In this document: positions 34,827-43,668 of the stretch, in pieces
How the letters are laid out: every line of letters starts with the position of its first letter
How positions within the stretch are numbered: position 1 is the first letter of the stretch
Source: CAYPFY01 sp964410105
Lineage (GTDB): Bacteria > Bacteroidota > Ignavibacteria > UBA10030 > SZUA-254
Direction of reading: 5' to 3'
DNA length: 64,000 nt
Assembly (NCBI GenBank): GCA_964410105.1
Contig: CAYPFY010000017.1
Location: forward strand, 10,463-74,462
The notes under the pieces: model-generated
The model's database searches: none
Seen by the model: the letters and a program-made list of their open reading frames with translations, nothing else
What the model was told of the DNA's origin: nothing
Made by a program: the position numbers and the translations under genes

Positions 34827-36619
34827 AGCCTGTAACCCCGGAAATTCTCCTGAAAGCGAAACAGTACGGCTTCTCGGACCGTCAGCTTGCCTGGCTCTGG
34901 AAATCCGATGAGTCGGCCGTCCGCAGGCTGCGCGAGCAGCTGAATGTGAAACCCGTCTTCAAAACGGTGGATACGTGCGCCGCGGAGTTTCAGGCGGAAA
35001 CTCCCTACCACTACTCCACCTACGAAACTGAATCGGAAGTGCACCGATCAGACCGCAGGAAGGTGGTTATCCTCGGCGGCGGTCCGAACCGCATCGGGCA
35101 GGGGATCGAGTTTGACTACTGCTGCGTGCACGGCGTCTTCGGCCTCTCCGAAGAGGGGTTTGAGACTATTATGATTAACTGCAACCCCGAGACGGTTTCT
35201 ACCGATTACGACCAGACAGATAAGCTTTATTTCGAGCCCCTGACGCTGGAAAATGTCCTCGATATCTGCGAAGCGGAAAAACCCGAAGGGGTGATCGTGA
35301 GCTTCGGCGGTCAAACGCCGCTAAAGATTTCGAAAGCGCTCGAGGCGAATGGGATAAAAATTCTGGGCACGTCGCCTGAGGATATCGATGTGGCCGAGGA
35401 CCGGAAGCGATTCGGCGATCTTTTGAAAAAACTTCATATCCCGCATCCCCAGGATGGGACGGCTACTTCTGTGAGTGAGGCGGTTTCCGTTGCCGCCCGG
35501 ATCGGCTACCCCGTCCTGGTTCGTCCCTCTTATGTCCTCGGAGGAAGGGCGATGGAGATTGTGTATAAGCCCGAGGCTCTCGAGCAGTATATGAAGGCCG
35601 CCGTGAATGTGTCGCCTGATCATCCCATCCTTATCGACAAGTTTCTGGAGGACGCAAAGGAATTTGATGTGGATGCGGTCTGCGACGGGACCGATGTCAT
35701 GATCGGCGGGGTCCTCCAGCACATCGAAGAAGCCGGCATTCACTCCGGGGACAGCGCATGCGTGCTGATGCCCGGGGCCGAAAGCGTGCAGGTTATCGAA
35801 CAGCTTAAGGATTTTACCAGAAAACTCGCCCTCGCCCTCCACGTCCGAGGGCTGGTGAATGTCCAGTGCGCCGAGAAGAATGGGATCGTTTACGTGCTTG
35901 AAGTAAACCCGCGGGCCTCGCGTACCGTGCCCTTCGTGAGTAAGGCTATGGGTCTCCCGCTTGCAAAGATTGCTGCCAAGGTGATGGTTGGAAAATCTCT
36001 CCGGCAACTCGGCCTTCCCCTTAATGCCCCCCCCGCCCATATAGCGGTGAAAGAGCCGGTTTTTCCTTTCGGAAAATTTCCCAAGGCTAAAGTCTACCTC
36101 GGTCCCGAAATGCGGTCCACAGGCGAGGTGATGTCCATTTCAGAAAATTTCGGGGACGCGATCGCCAAAGCTTTTATCGGCGCCGGCGGGCACCTTCCCA
36201 CTGCCGGGGGTGTTTTCATTAGCGTGAATAATAATGATAAGAATTACAAGCTCCTTGAGGTGGCAAAAGGTTTTCAACGGCTCGGCTTTTCCCTTTTTGC
36301 GACGGCCGGCACCGCCGATTTCCTCTCGCAGCACAAGGTAGAGGCAGTGAAGGTTTTTAAGGTGAATGAGGGCCGCCCGAATGTGGTGGACCATATTAAG
36401 AACGGGGAAATCCATATCGTGGTGAATACGCCCCTGGGCGAAGCGTCACGCTACGATGAGCTTTCGATCGGAAGCGCATCGCTCGAGGCCAAGATCCCGA
36501 TCATCACGACTATATCCGCCGCCGCCGCGGCCGTCAAAGGGATCCAGTGGACCCGCGAACGAAAGTTTTCCGTCAAAACTTTGCAGGAATATAATGCAGA
36601 AATGGGGACACGATCATGA
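34823..36619 (+). CDS. carB: Carbamoyl-phosphate synthase large subunit, C-terminal half (split CarB)
   Basis: 598 residues. It resumes the oligomerisation domain exactly where the first half stops (ILLKAKQYGFSDRQLAWLW), then VFKTVDTCAAEFQAETPYHYSTY, the second ATP-grasp (GGGPNRIGQGIEFDYCCVH, INCNPETVSTDYDQTDKLYFEP, RPSYVLGGRAMEIVY, LEVNPRASRTVPFVSKAMG) and, from about 445, an MGS-like allosteric domain (KGFQRLGFSLFATAGTADFL, HIVVNTPLGEASRYDE). 507 + 598 residues slightly exceed a fused CarB. Split CarB occurs in Methanocaldococcus and Aquifex. Overlaps the next gene by ATGA at 36616. Confidence 0.95.
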   Translation: MKPVTPEILLKAKQYGFSDRQLAWLWKSDESAVRRLREQLNVKPVFKTVDTCAAEFQAETPYHYSTYETESEVHRSDRRKVVILGGGPNRIGQGIEFDYCCVHGVFGLSEEGFETIMINCNPETVSTDYDQTDKLYFEPLTLENVLDICEAEKPEGVIVSFGGQTPLKISKALEANGIKILGTSPEDIDVAEDRKRFGDLLKKLHIPHPQDGTATSVSEAVSVAARIGYPVLVRPSYVLGGRAMEIVYKPEALEQYMKAAVNVSPDHPILIDKFLEDAKEFDVDAVCDGTDVMIGGVLQHIEEAGIHSGDSACVLMPGAESVQVIEQLKDFTRKLALALHVRGLVNVQCAEKNGIVYVLEVNPRASRTVPFVSKAMGLPLAKIAAKVMVGKSLRQLGLPLNAPPAHIAVKEPVFPFGKFPKAKVYLGPEMRSTGEVMSISENFGDAIAKAFIGAGGHLPTAGGVFISVNNNDKNYKLLEVAKGFQRLGFSLFATAGTADFLSQHKVEAVKVFKVNEGRPNVVDHIKNGEIHIVVNTPLGEASRYDELSIGSASLEAKIPIITTISAAAAAVKGIQWTRERKFSVKTLQEYNAEMGTRS

Positions 36620-37155
36620 AGGTTTTATTGAGCCTCTTATTGGTCTCGGCGGGCATCTCGCTTGCCCAGACCCCGGCATCTCCAGTAAATATCGATCTCG
36701 GTATCGGTGGGGGGGTCTCACAGCCGGTCGGAAGTTTGGGGGATATTACAAATACGGGATGGAACGCCGGCGCCAGAGCGCGCATCTCGGGCCTTATCCC
36801 GCTTCACCTCCTCGCGTCCGCTACGTATAACAGGCTGCCGTTCAAATCGAGCAGCGATTCGCACACCGCCTGGCTCCTCGGCGCCGGGGTCGAGCTTCCG
36901 ATTCCTCTGGTCATCGTCAGGCCTTATCTCGGAGCCGATGGTCTGGTGTCGGTCGTTTCCAGCACCGCCACCCCCGGATCGGTTACCCGCGAAGGCTTTG
37001 GCATCGGCGGAGGCGTGATGTTTTCGGCTCCCTTTTTGGGGAATATCGACGCGTCGCTGAAATATCAGATGTTTAATGTCGTCGGCAAGGTGAGCAACGA
37101 GGATACGATTTCCCAGGTCGCTGCCACACTTTCGCTGATGTTCCCGCTGCTCTGA
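36616..37155 (+). CDS. Outer-membrane beta-barrel protein, last gene of the split carB operon
   Basis: A 179-residue protein with signal peptide MKVLLSLLLVSAGISLAQT and an OmpA-like small eight-stranded barrel pattern: alternating strands IDLGIGGGVSQPVG, WNAGARARISGLIPLHLLASATYNRLP, TAWLLGAGVELPIPLVIVRPYLGADGLVSVVS, and ending in a hydrophobic strand FPLL. Function not recognised. Start ATG lies inside the last codons of carB2 (ATGA), so translation is coupled. Followed by 80 bases and uvrA. Confidence 0.75.
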   Translation: MKVLLSLLLVSAGISLAQTPASPVNIDLGIGGGVSQPVGSLGDITNTGWNAGARARISGLIPLHLLASATYNRLPFKSSSDSHTAWLLGAGVELPIPLVIVRPYLGADGLVSVVSSTATPGSVTREGFGIGGGVMFSAPFLGNIDASLKYQMFNVVGKVSNEDTISQVAATLSLMFPLL

Positions 37156-37235
37156 CCGGCTCTCCTGCCAGCGGACGGGCTTTTCCTTCCTCCACGGTTT
37201 TTGATTGGCTCGGTGCCCTCGTGCTGTGACTTATT

Positions 37236-40076
37236 GTGAAAACCACAAAAGAAATAAAACGCCTGAAAGTTTTGCCGCGCAATGGCCGAAGCGCGGCCAA
37301 AGGGACGATCTCCATCCGGGGGGCCCGGGTCCACAACCTGAAAAATCTGTCGCTGGATCTTCCCCGCAATAAGCTGATCGTCCTCACCGGCGTGAGCGGG
37401 TCAGGAAAGTCAAGCCTTGCCTTCAATACGATCTACGCCGAGGGGCAGCGCCGGTTCGTCGAAAGTCTTTCTGCCTACGCCCGCCAGTTTCTTGAACGAA
37501 TGGATAAACCCGACGTCGATTCTATCGAGGGTATCAGCCCTGCGATCGCCATCGAACAGAAGACGACCGCCAGAAATCCCCGGTCCACCGTCGGCACAAC
37601 GACGGAGATTTATGATTATCTGCGCCTTCTCTTTGCCCGCGTGGGAAAAACTTTCTGCCAGAAGTGCGGCGCGCTTGTCCAGAGGGATTCCGTCCGAACG
37701 GTTCTGCAGAAACTGTCAGAGGAGGATTCCTCCCCCGACGGCCTGAAACTATATGTGCTCTTTCCTCTCCACCAGCATGAGGATGCCACTCTCAAAAGAG
37801 AGCTAGAGAATCTGAAGAAACAGGGCTTTTTCCGGATTTTGTATAAAGACGACATCATCGATCTCAACGAGCGCCGGCTCACCGCGAAGGCCAAAAAGTC
37901 CGACCTCTTCGTTCTGGTCGACCGGCTCGTTTATAGACGGGCAGAGGAGAATAACCGCCTCGCCGATTCCATAGAAACCGCCTTCGCATCCGGCGATGGA
38001 TATGCCGTCGTTAAACTCCTCGGCTCGGGACGGGAACTCCGGTTTAATCAGCATTTTGAGTGCTCGAACGACGGCACCCGGTACGAGGAGCCGGATCCGC
38101 GCCTTTTTTCCTTCAACAATCCGTTCGGAGCGTGTCCGAAATGCCAGGGGTTCGGCCGCTCGGTCGGCATCGACATGGATCTCGTGATCCCGCACAAGGG
38201 GAAGTCGATCAGGGAAGGCGCAATCCAGCCGTGGACGACTCCGAAATGGCATAACAATCAGCGAAATCTTTTGCGCATCGCCCCCGAAGCCGGGCTCCGC
38301 GTGGAGGTGCCGTTCCGCGAGCTTTCGAAGAAAGAACTCACGATCGTCATGGACGGCTATGGCGACTTTGACGGGATCAACGGGTTTTTCCGGGGGGTCG
38401 AGAAGAAGACATATAAGATCTACTACCGGATTATGTTGAGCCGGTACCGGGGCTATACGTTGTGCGATGCCTGCGGCGGATCCCGGCTCCGCCCCGAGGC
38501 CCTGGCAATCCAGGTTTCGGGGAAAACGATCTATGACGTCGTGCGCATGACGATCGAGGAATCCAATGACTTTTTCCAGAACGTACAGCTCTCCGATTTC
38601 GAGCTCGACGTGGGTAGAAGGATTTTCGAGGAACTGCGGAAACGCCTGAAATATCTCGTTGACGTGGGGATCGGCTACCTTACCCTCGACCGCCTCTCGA
38701 ACAGCCTCTCCGGCGGAGAATCACAACGGATCAACCTGGCCACCGCTCTCGGCTCTTCCCTTGTCGGCTCTCTCTATGTGCTGGATGAGCCAAGCATCGG
38801 GCTCCACCCGCGCGATAACGCCAAGCTGATTTCCATACTTCGCGCCCTTCGCGATGTCGGGAATACCGTGATCGTGGTTGAACATGATACCGATATGATC
38901 CGCGCCGCAGATCTGATAGTCGATATGGGCCCCGGGGCAGGCGAAGGGGGCGGGGAAGTTGTCTTCAAGGGGGAGCTTTCCGATCTGGAAAAAAATACGC
39001 GATCTTTAACCGGCGAGTATCTCGCCGGCAACCGCTCCATCCCAGTCCCAGCCTCCCGCAGGAAGGGTTCGCACCGGTCAATCATCATCCGCGGAGCCGC
39101 CGAGCATAATCTGAAAGAGATCGATGTCGAAATTCCTCTTCAAAAATTTGTCGCCATAACCGGAGTGAGCGGATCGGGCAAGAGTACGCTCGTCCATGAG
39201 ATTCTCTATGCGGGCATAAAAAAACTTAAAGGCGAGTACTCCGATTCCGTCGGCCGGCACAGCTCGATCGAAGGCGCCGACGCTATCGATGACGTCGAGC
39301 TGGTCGATCAGACCCCCATCGGCCGGACTCCGCGGTCAAATCCGATCACGTATATAAAAGCGTTCGATCTCGTCCGGGATGTGCTGGCATCGACTCCCGC
39401 GGCAAAAACCCGCGGGTATTCACCCGGGTATTTTTCGTTCAACGTGCCGGGCGGACGCTGCGAGACCTGCGAGGGGAGCGGCATCCAAACCGTCGAGATG
39501 CAGTTTCTTGCCGATCTGGAACTGACCTGCGAGGTGTGCGGCGGGAAACGGTTTAAGAAGGAAGTTCTTAATGTGGAGTATAACGGCCTGAACGTCGATC
39601 AGATCCTGGCGCTGACGGTTTCCGAGGCGATCGCGTTTTTCAATCAGAACGCTTCGGGCCGCCGCGTCTCAAAACGCCTTCAGGTCCTCGCCGATGTCGG
39701 GATGGGCTATGTCAAGCTCGGCCAGTCCGCCACGACTCTCTCCGGAGGCGAGGCCCAGCGCGTTAAGCTCGCCTCTCACCTGGCCGCGAGGGATGAGGGC
39801 AAACTGCTTTTTGTCTTTGACGAGCCGACGACAGGCCTTCATACGGACGATATCGCAAAGCTGCTTGAGGCCCTGAATTCGCTGATCAACGGGGGGAATT
39901 CCGTGGTGATCATCGAGCATAACATGGACGTGATTAAGTGCGCCGACTGGGTGGTGGATCTCGGGCCGGAGGCCGGGGATAAAGGGGGGAGAATTGTCGG
40001 CGAAGGGACGCCCGAGGATATTGCCAGAATTGAAGGGTCCTACACGGGCCGGTTTCTTACCAGATTTCTTTCGTAA
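37236..40076 (+). CDS. uvrA: Excinuclease ABC subunit A
   Basis: Damage-recognition ATPase of nucleotide excision repair; binds DNA as a dimer and loads UvrB. The 946 residues contain two ABC units: Walker A GVSGSGKSSLAF and GVSGSGKSTLVHE, signatures LSGGESQRI and LSGGEAQRV. Zinc modules are visible as CPKCQGFG...CDACGG and CETCEGSG...CEVCGG. A short lysine-rich N-terminal extension of about 27 residues precedes the usual ISIRGARVHNLK start; the GTG at 37236 has no strong ribosome binding site. Convergent with the next gene. Confidence 0.97.
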   Translation: MKTTKEIKRLKVLPRNGRSAAKGTISIRGARVHNLKNLSLDLPRNKLIVLTGVSGSGKSSLAFNTIYAEGQRRFVESLSAYARQFLERMDKPDVDSIEGISPAIAIEQKTTARNPRSTVGTTTEIYDYLRLLFARVGKTFCQKCGALVQRDSVRTVLQKLSEEDSSPDGLKLYVLFPLHQHEDATLKRELENLKKQGFFRILYKDDIIDLNERRLTAKAKKSDLFVLVDRLVYRRAEENNRLADSIETAFASGDGYAVVKLLGSGRELRFNQHFECSNDGTRYEEPDPRLFSFNNPFGACPKCQGFGRSVGIDMDLVIPHKGKSIREGAIQPWTTPKWHNNQRNLLRIAPEAGLRVEVPFRELSKKELTIVMDGYGDFDGINGFFRGVEKKTYKIYYRIMLSRYRGYTLCDACGGSRLRPEALAIQVSGKTIYDVVRMTIEESNDFFQNVQLSDFELDVGRRIFEELRKRLKYLVDVGIGYLTLDRLSNSLSGGESQRINLATALGSSLVGSLYVLDEPSIGLHPRDNAKLISILRALRDVGNTVIVVEHDTDMIRAADLIVDMGPGAGEGGGEVVFKGELSDLEKNTRSLTGEYLAGNRSIPVPASRRKGSHRSIIIRGAAEHNLKEIDVEIPLQKFVAITGVSGSGKSTLVHEILYAGIKKLKGEYSDSVGRHSSIEGADAIDDVELVDQTPIGRTPRSNPITYIKAFDLVRDVLASTPAAKTRGYSPGYFSFNVPGGRCETCEGSGIQTVEMQFLADLELTCEVCGGKRFKKEVLNVEYNGLNVDQILALTVSEAIAFFNQNASGRRVSKRLQVLADVGMGYVKLGQSATTLSGGEAQRVKLASHLAARDEGKLLFVFDEPTTGLHTDDIAKLLEALNSLINGGNSVVIIEHNMDVIKCADWVVDLGPEAGDKGGRIVGEGTPEDIARIEGSYTGRFLTRFLS

Positions 40077-40085
40077 GAATTCCGA

Positions 40086-40787
40086 CTACCACGCGCTGCC
40101 GAAGTTCAGCGTGATGAAAAACCCCCCAAATTCTTTTTTCGGGGCGACGGTCTCAAGGCTCGGCAGTCCCGCAGGATAGGGGACAAAATAGTATCGGATG
40201 TTCAGGCCGAGCAGGTTCGACCGCTCGGATCCGAAGAACGCACCCAGCCCGATGTATCCCCCCGCAGTGTATCTGGGTCGGCCGTGCCCGAGCGCGCTGA
40301 AGTATTCCTCGTTGTAGGGAAAAACATAGATCATCGTGGGGCCAACCGCCGCATTGACATAAGGCCTGAAGTTATCGACGATCTCGTCGGCGAAGAGTCT
40401 CTTTTCTATGCCAAAGAGGAGGGGAACAACCAGGAAACGATTGATCTTCCCCGGTGTGTAACGGGTCCCCGTGTAATAGTCGTAATAATCTTTCTCGTCA
40501 TCGTCTTTCGCCTCCGAGATCGAGAGATCGAGAAATCCCGAGAGGTCTTCAGAGTATTCATGCCGGTAGAATGACCCCAACCCGAATCCGTTCGTTGAAA
40601 CGAGGAGGTTTATGCCCCAGGCATTTCGCAACGCGCTGAGCGCGACCTGCGGCGGAGCGGGCTGTACGGTTCCGAAGATGAGCGTGCTGTCATGGGGGGC
40701 TTTGTGGACTTCCTGCGCCTGCCCTGCAACCGAACAAAAAAGGAAGAGAACGCCGATGATGAGGTGAGTTTTCATTGTTCCCGACAC
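40086..40787 (-). CDS. Exported outer-membrane beta-barrel-like protein
   Basis: A 233-residue protein, signal peptide MSGTMKTHLIIGVLFLFCSVAGQAQE. The body has alternating aromatic and hydrophobic residues typical of small porin-like barrels: GFGLGSFYRHEYSEDLSGFLDLSI, RFLVVPLLFGIEKRLFADEI, FRPYVNAAVGPTMIYVFP, and the last strand GGFFITLNFGSAW ending in aromatic W. This looks like the Bacteroidota outer-membrane barrel families (PorT/OMP_b-brl types), but I cannot fix the family. A TTGACT promoter lies just upstream. Confidence 0.7.
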   Translation of the reverse strand: MSGTMKTHLIIGVLFLFCSVAGQAQEVHKAPHDSTLIFGTVQPAPPQVALSALRNAWGINLLVSTNGFGLGSFYRHEYSEDLSGFLDLSISEAKDDDEKDYYDYYTGTRYTPGKINRFLVVPLLFGIEKRLFADEIVDNFRPYVNAAVGPTMIYVFPYNEEYFSALGHGRPRYTAGGYIGLGAFFGSERSNLLGLNIRYYFVPYPAGLPSLETVAPKKEFGGFFITLNFGSAW

Positions 40788-40793
40788 TCTCTA

Positions 40794-40822
40794 AATATAC
40801 CCCCGCTTTCAGGCAAAGTCAA
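40794..40822 (-). promoter_or_regulatory. Promoter TTGACT-N17-TATATT for the outer-membrane protein gene
   Basis: On the minus strand: TTGACT at 40822-40817, 17 bases, TATATT at 40799-40794, six bases upstream of the GTG/ATG region of the 40,787 gene. It shares TTGACTTTG with the promoter at 56743. Short leader. Confidence 0.5.
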
Positions 40823-40843
40823 TAGTTCTATTATTAAGAACAC

Positions 40844-42010
40844 TCACTCCACCTGAAATATTCCCATTTTCAGATACTTCGTCTCCGGCATGCCCGGTAA
40901 AACGGGGTGGTCGGGCGCAGCGCCGCGCCATTCGAGCATGCTGATGCGGCGACCCGCTTCTACCGCACACCGGTTGATGATTTCCAGGAAGGTTTCCTCA
41001 AACAGGTGGTGGGAACACGACGCTGTGGCCAGTATCCCGCCCGCCTCAAGTACCCGCAGGGCGAGGAGGTTCAGTTCCCTATAACCCCGCTTTGCTTTGA
41101 TGATCGATTTCCTGCTTTTGGCGAAGGAGGGGGGGTCGAGTACGACAAGGTCAAATCGCTTTTTACGCTCCGCAGAGTCTATGAGATAATCGAAAGCGTC
41201 AGCAGTGACGAACTCTGCGTTGAGCCCGTTGGTGGCCGCGTTTGCGGCTGCCCTTACCGTCGAAACTTCCGAACTGTCTACCCCGGTCACCCCCGTAGCT
41301 TCCCCGTATGCCGCATTGAGTGAGAATCCCCCCTCGTTGCAGAAGCAATCAAGGACTCGTGAGCCCTTCGCATACCGACGAATGGCTTTGCGGTTCTCAC
41401 GCTGGTCCAGGAAAAACCCTGTTTTCTGCCCCTCCAGCAGGTCGACTGAGTATTTGAGTCCGTGCTCCGCTATGATGACGGGCTCTACGCTCCCCCGGAC
41501 TACTCCCTTCCTCGCCTGCAGCCCCTCGAGCGAGCGTACAGACGCCTCGTTCCGCTCGACAATGCCCCGCGGGTGGAGGAGTGATTCCAGGACATCGCAG
41601 ATGAGCGTCTGACGGGCGTCCATGGCGTAGGAGTGCGATTGGATGGAACAGTTATCGTTGTACTTGTCGACGATGAGCCCCGGCAGGTAGTCAGATTCGC
41701 CGTGCACGAGCCGGAATGTCTCCGCCCTGGGATAGAGTCTCCTCCGGAGGGCAAGCGCCGCTTCGATACGCTTCTTGAAGAACTGGAAATCGACCTCCTC
41801 TTCTCCCCGCGAGATGAGCCGGGCCGCTATCAGGGAATGAGGGTTGTAAAAGGCGGTGCCGAGGAATTTGCCCGCGGCGTTTTCAACGCGAATGACTTCC
41901 CCCGCCCCCGGAGCCCCGTCGATCGAGCTGATCTCATTGCTGAAGATCCAGAGATGGCCGTTGAGGATGCGACGGTCTTCGTTTTTCTTCAGCCTGATTT
42001 TTCTTTCCAT
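40844..42010 (-). CDS. RlmI/RlmK-type rRNA cytosine methyltransferase
   Basis: A 388-residue SAM methyltransferase. An N-terminal PUA domain (RKIRLKKNEDRRILNGHLWIFSNEI) precedes a Rossmann domain with motif I DCFCNEGGFSLNAAYGEA and motif IV VVLDPPSF. This arrangement and length match the RlmI family that makes 5-methylcytosine in 23S rRNA. The ATG at 42010 is chosen; a longer frame reaches 42358 but is composed of low-complexity residues overlapping the upstream hydrolase. The exact target base cannot be stated. Confidence 0.88.
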   Translation of the reverse strand: MERKIRLKKNEDRRILNGHLWIFSNEISSIDGAPGAGEVIRVENAAGKFLGTAFYNPHSLIAARLISRGEEEVDFQFFKKRIEAALALRRRLYPRAETFRLVHGESDYLPGLIVDKYNDNCSIQSHSYAMDARQTLICDVLESLLHPRGIVERNEASVRSLEGLQARKGVVRGSVEPVIIAEHGLKYSVDLLEGQKTGFFLDQRENRKAIRRYAKGSRVLDCFCNEGGFSLNAAYGEATGVTGVDSSEVSTVRAAANAATNGLNAEFVTADAFDYLIDSAERKKRFDLVVLDPPSFAKSRKSIIKAKRGYRELNLLALRVLEAGGILATASCSHHLFEETFLEIINRCAVEAGRRISMLEWRGAAPDHPVLPGMPETKYLKMGIFQVE

Positions 42011-42144
42011 GGGTTCTGAGGATGTGACCGCCGCCGGGTCAGGCGTGCGTCCATTGGTTCGCTGAACCAGCGCTGGGTTTTTCCGAAACGCAGTCCGGCG
42101 CTTCTTGAAACTTGTCGCAGCGCTTCCGGCCGCTAAAGGGATGG

Positions 42145-43668
42145 TTACCGGTGCTGGGGCAGGAAATCGAGAATTTTTCTGTTGAAAAGTTCTGGCGAAC
42201 TGTACATCATACCGTGCGTTCCCCCGGTGACCACGGTCCGGTCCTCGGATTCCATGCACTCGGCCATGACATCCATGGCCCTGGCGTAGTAGGGCGGAGT
42301 TCCCTCGCCAGTCACGAGGAGAACAGCGGGCAGCTTCGGCGCCCAGAGGTCCCTGCACCGCGGCCGCGGGACCGGGGTCGACGAGGCGAGCTGCGCCCTG
42401 AGCGCCCTCGCATTGTCGATCATGATGTTCCGGAATCTTGGCGGGAGGTTGTCGTAGGCTCCCTCTCCATAGGCAAAGTTGACAAAAATCCTCAATCCTC
42501 TTATAGAATCCCCCACAGCAAATGCCGCGAGAGCCGAATCGCGTATGACGTCTTGCTCCCGCAAGAGGGCGCGTCCCTGAGCTGTTCTGTAAAGTAACGC
42601 GGGGAAGGCGCCATCGGCAGTGATTACGCTCCGGACCAGCTCCTTGTGGCCAAGCGCAACGATCAGCGCTACCGTCCCTCCGTAGGCGTGGCCGATGAGG
42701 TGGACTTTTCCAAGATGAATTTTCTGGAGGAATTTAACAAGGTCGATGGCGTGCGCCTGGTATGAATAGTCCGACCCGCTTCCGCTCCACGCGTTAGGAT
42801 AATGATACCGGCGGCTGTAGGCGATTACACGGAAGTTCTTCGCCAGCGCATCAATCTGGTTGTCCCATACGCGCAAATCTTCCCCCTCACCATGCACCAG
42901 GACGACCGGCACCCCCGAGCCTTTGTCTATATAGCAGAACTCCGCGCCCCCGATGGTGAGCCGCTTGAGCGGAACGTTGGGCGAAATCGACGGCGCCGAT
43001 GTTTTGAATTCTATGGAGAGAAGCTCCGCAGGCTTCGCGGCCAGATTTTCTGCCGAATGCACCTCCGCCGGACGCCACTGTACGTCGCCCGGGGAATCGG
43101 TTCGCGTCTCCGTCGCCCCGCCCTGCCTTTTGAGCTTTCGCTTCACAGTGGTGAGGGCCACCGTGAGCCTGTCCATGTGCTCGTGAAGGGGCGCCGTGCC
43201 CAGTGGATCAAGATGGACCCGTTCCACACGGAGATAGTCATTGTCGATCTCCAGTTTAAAATGTTTCGGGTCGATCCGGACCGGATCCCGCGTCACCGAT
43301 CGGGGCTCGTGGTTGGCCGTGTCCTTTAGGTCGATTTCAATGACCCTGAGCTCACCCTTCCCGGTGTTTTTAATGGTGTGTTTCATTGGCTCCCGCCACC
43401 AGACGGAACCTGCCGGTCTGACGATTTCCGTTGGAGCGCCGCCGACCGGCGTGGAAACGGCTTTGAAGCTTGTCAGGGCGATGACAAGTCCCTTGCCGTG
43501 CGCATGGACGCCAATACTCTGTCCCGGCTTGTATGTGGCCCTGGTTACTCTGATGATGTCGTTCTCGAAGATGACTTTCTGAATTTTCGGGGCGATGACG
43601 ACCGCATCCTGCGCCCGGACAGTATTGCCGAAAACTATCGCAAGGAAGACAAGGCTCGCTCTACGCAA
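42145..43668 (-). CDS. Exported double-cupin plus alpha/beta-hydrolase fold protein, degenerate active site
   Basis: A protein of about 507 residues with a signal peptide (RRASLVFLAIVFGNTVRAQ). Two cupin-like units follow (KPGQSIGVHAHGKGLVIAL and GTAPLHEHMDRLTVAL), then an alpha/beta-hydrolase domain from about residue 240 (PVVLVHGEGEDLRVWDNQ). The nucleophile elbow reads GHAYGG: alanine where serine, cysteine or aspartate should be, and the expected acid loop is GEGTPPYY; only the histidine (GGTHGM) remains. So it is probably not a classical hydrolase. TTG start at 43668 is chosen for a perfect AGGAGGT five bases ahead. Overlaps the aldolase. Confidence 0.8.
   Translation of the reverse strand: MRRASLVFLAIVFGNTVRAQDAVVIAPKIQKVIFENDIIRVTRATYKPGQSIGVHAHGKGLVIALTSFKAVSTPVGGAPTEIVRPAGSVWWREPMKHTIKNTGKGELRVIEIDLKDTANHEPRSVTRDPVRIDPKHFKLEIDNDYLRVERVHLDPLGTAPLHEHMDRLTVALTTVKRKLKRQGGATETRTDSPGDVQWRPAEVHSAENLAAKPAELLSIEFKTSAPSISPNVPLKRLTIGGAEFCYIDKGSGVPVVLVHGEGEDLRVWDNQIDALAKNFRVIAYSRRYHYPNAWSGSGSDYSYQAHAIDLVKFLQKIHLGKVHLIGHAYGGTVALIVALGHKELVRSVITADGAFPALLYRTAQGRALLREQDVIRDSALAAFAVGDSIRGLRIFVNFAYGEGAYDNLPPRFRNIMIDNARALRAQLASSTPVPRPRCRDLWAPKLPAVLLVTGEGTPPYYARAMDVMAECMESEDRTVVTGGTHGMMYSSPELFNRKILDFLPQHR

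Noticed and set aside
40825..40841. GTTCT...AGAAC hairpin after the RlmI-type gene
   Set aside because: Only five base pairs and a seven-base loop; no T-run on the needed strand.
42011..42358. 116-codon N-terminal extension of the RlmI-type frame
   Set aside because: Low-complexity, overlaps the hydrolase gene antisense-free region and exceeds the family length.
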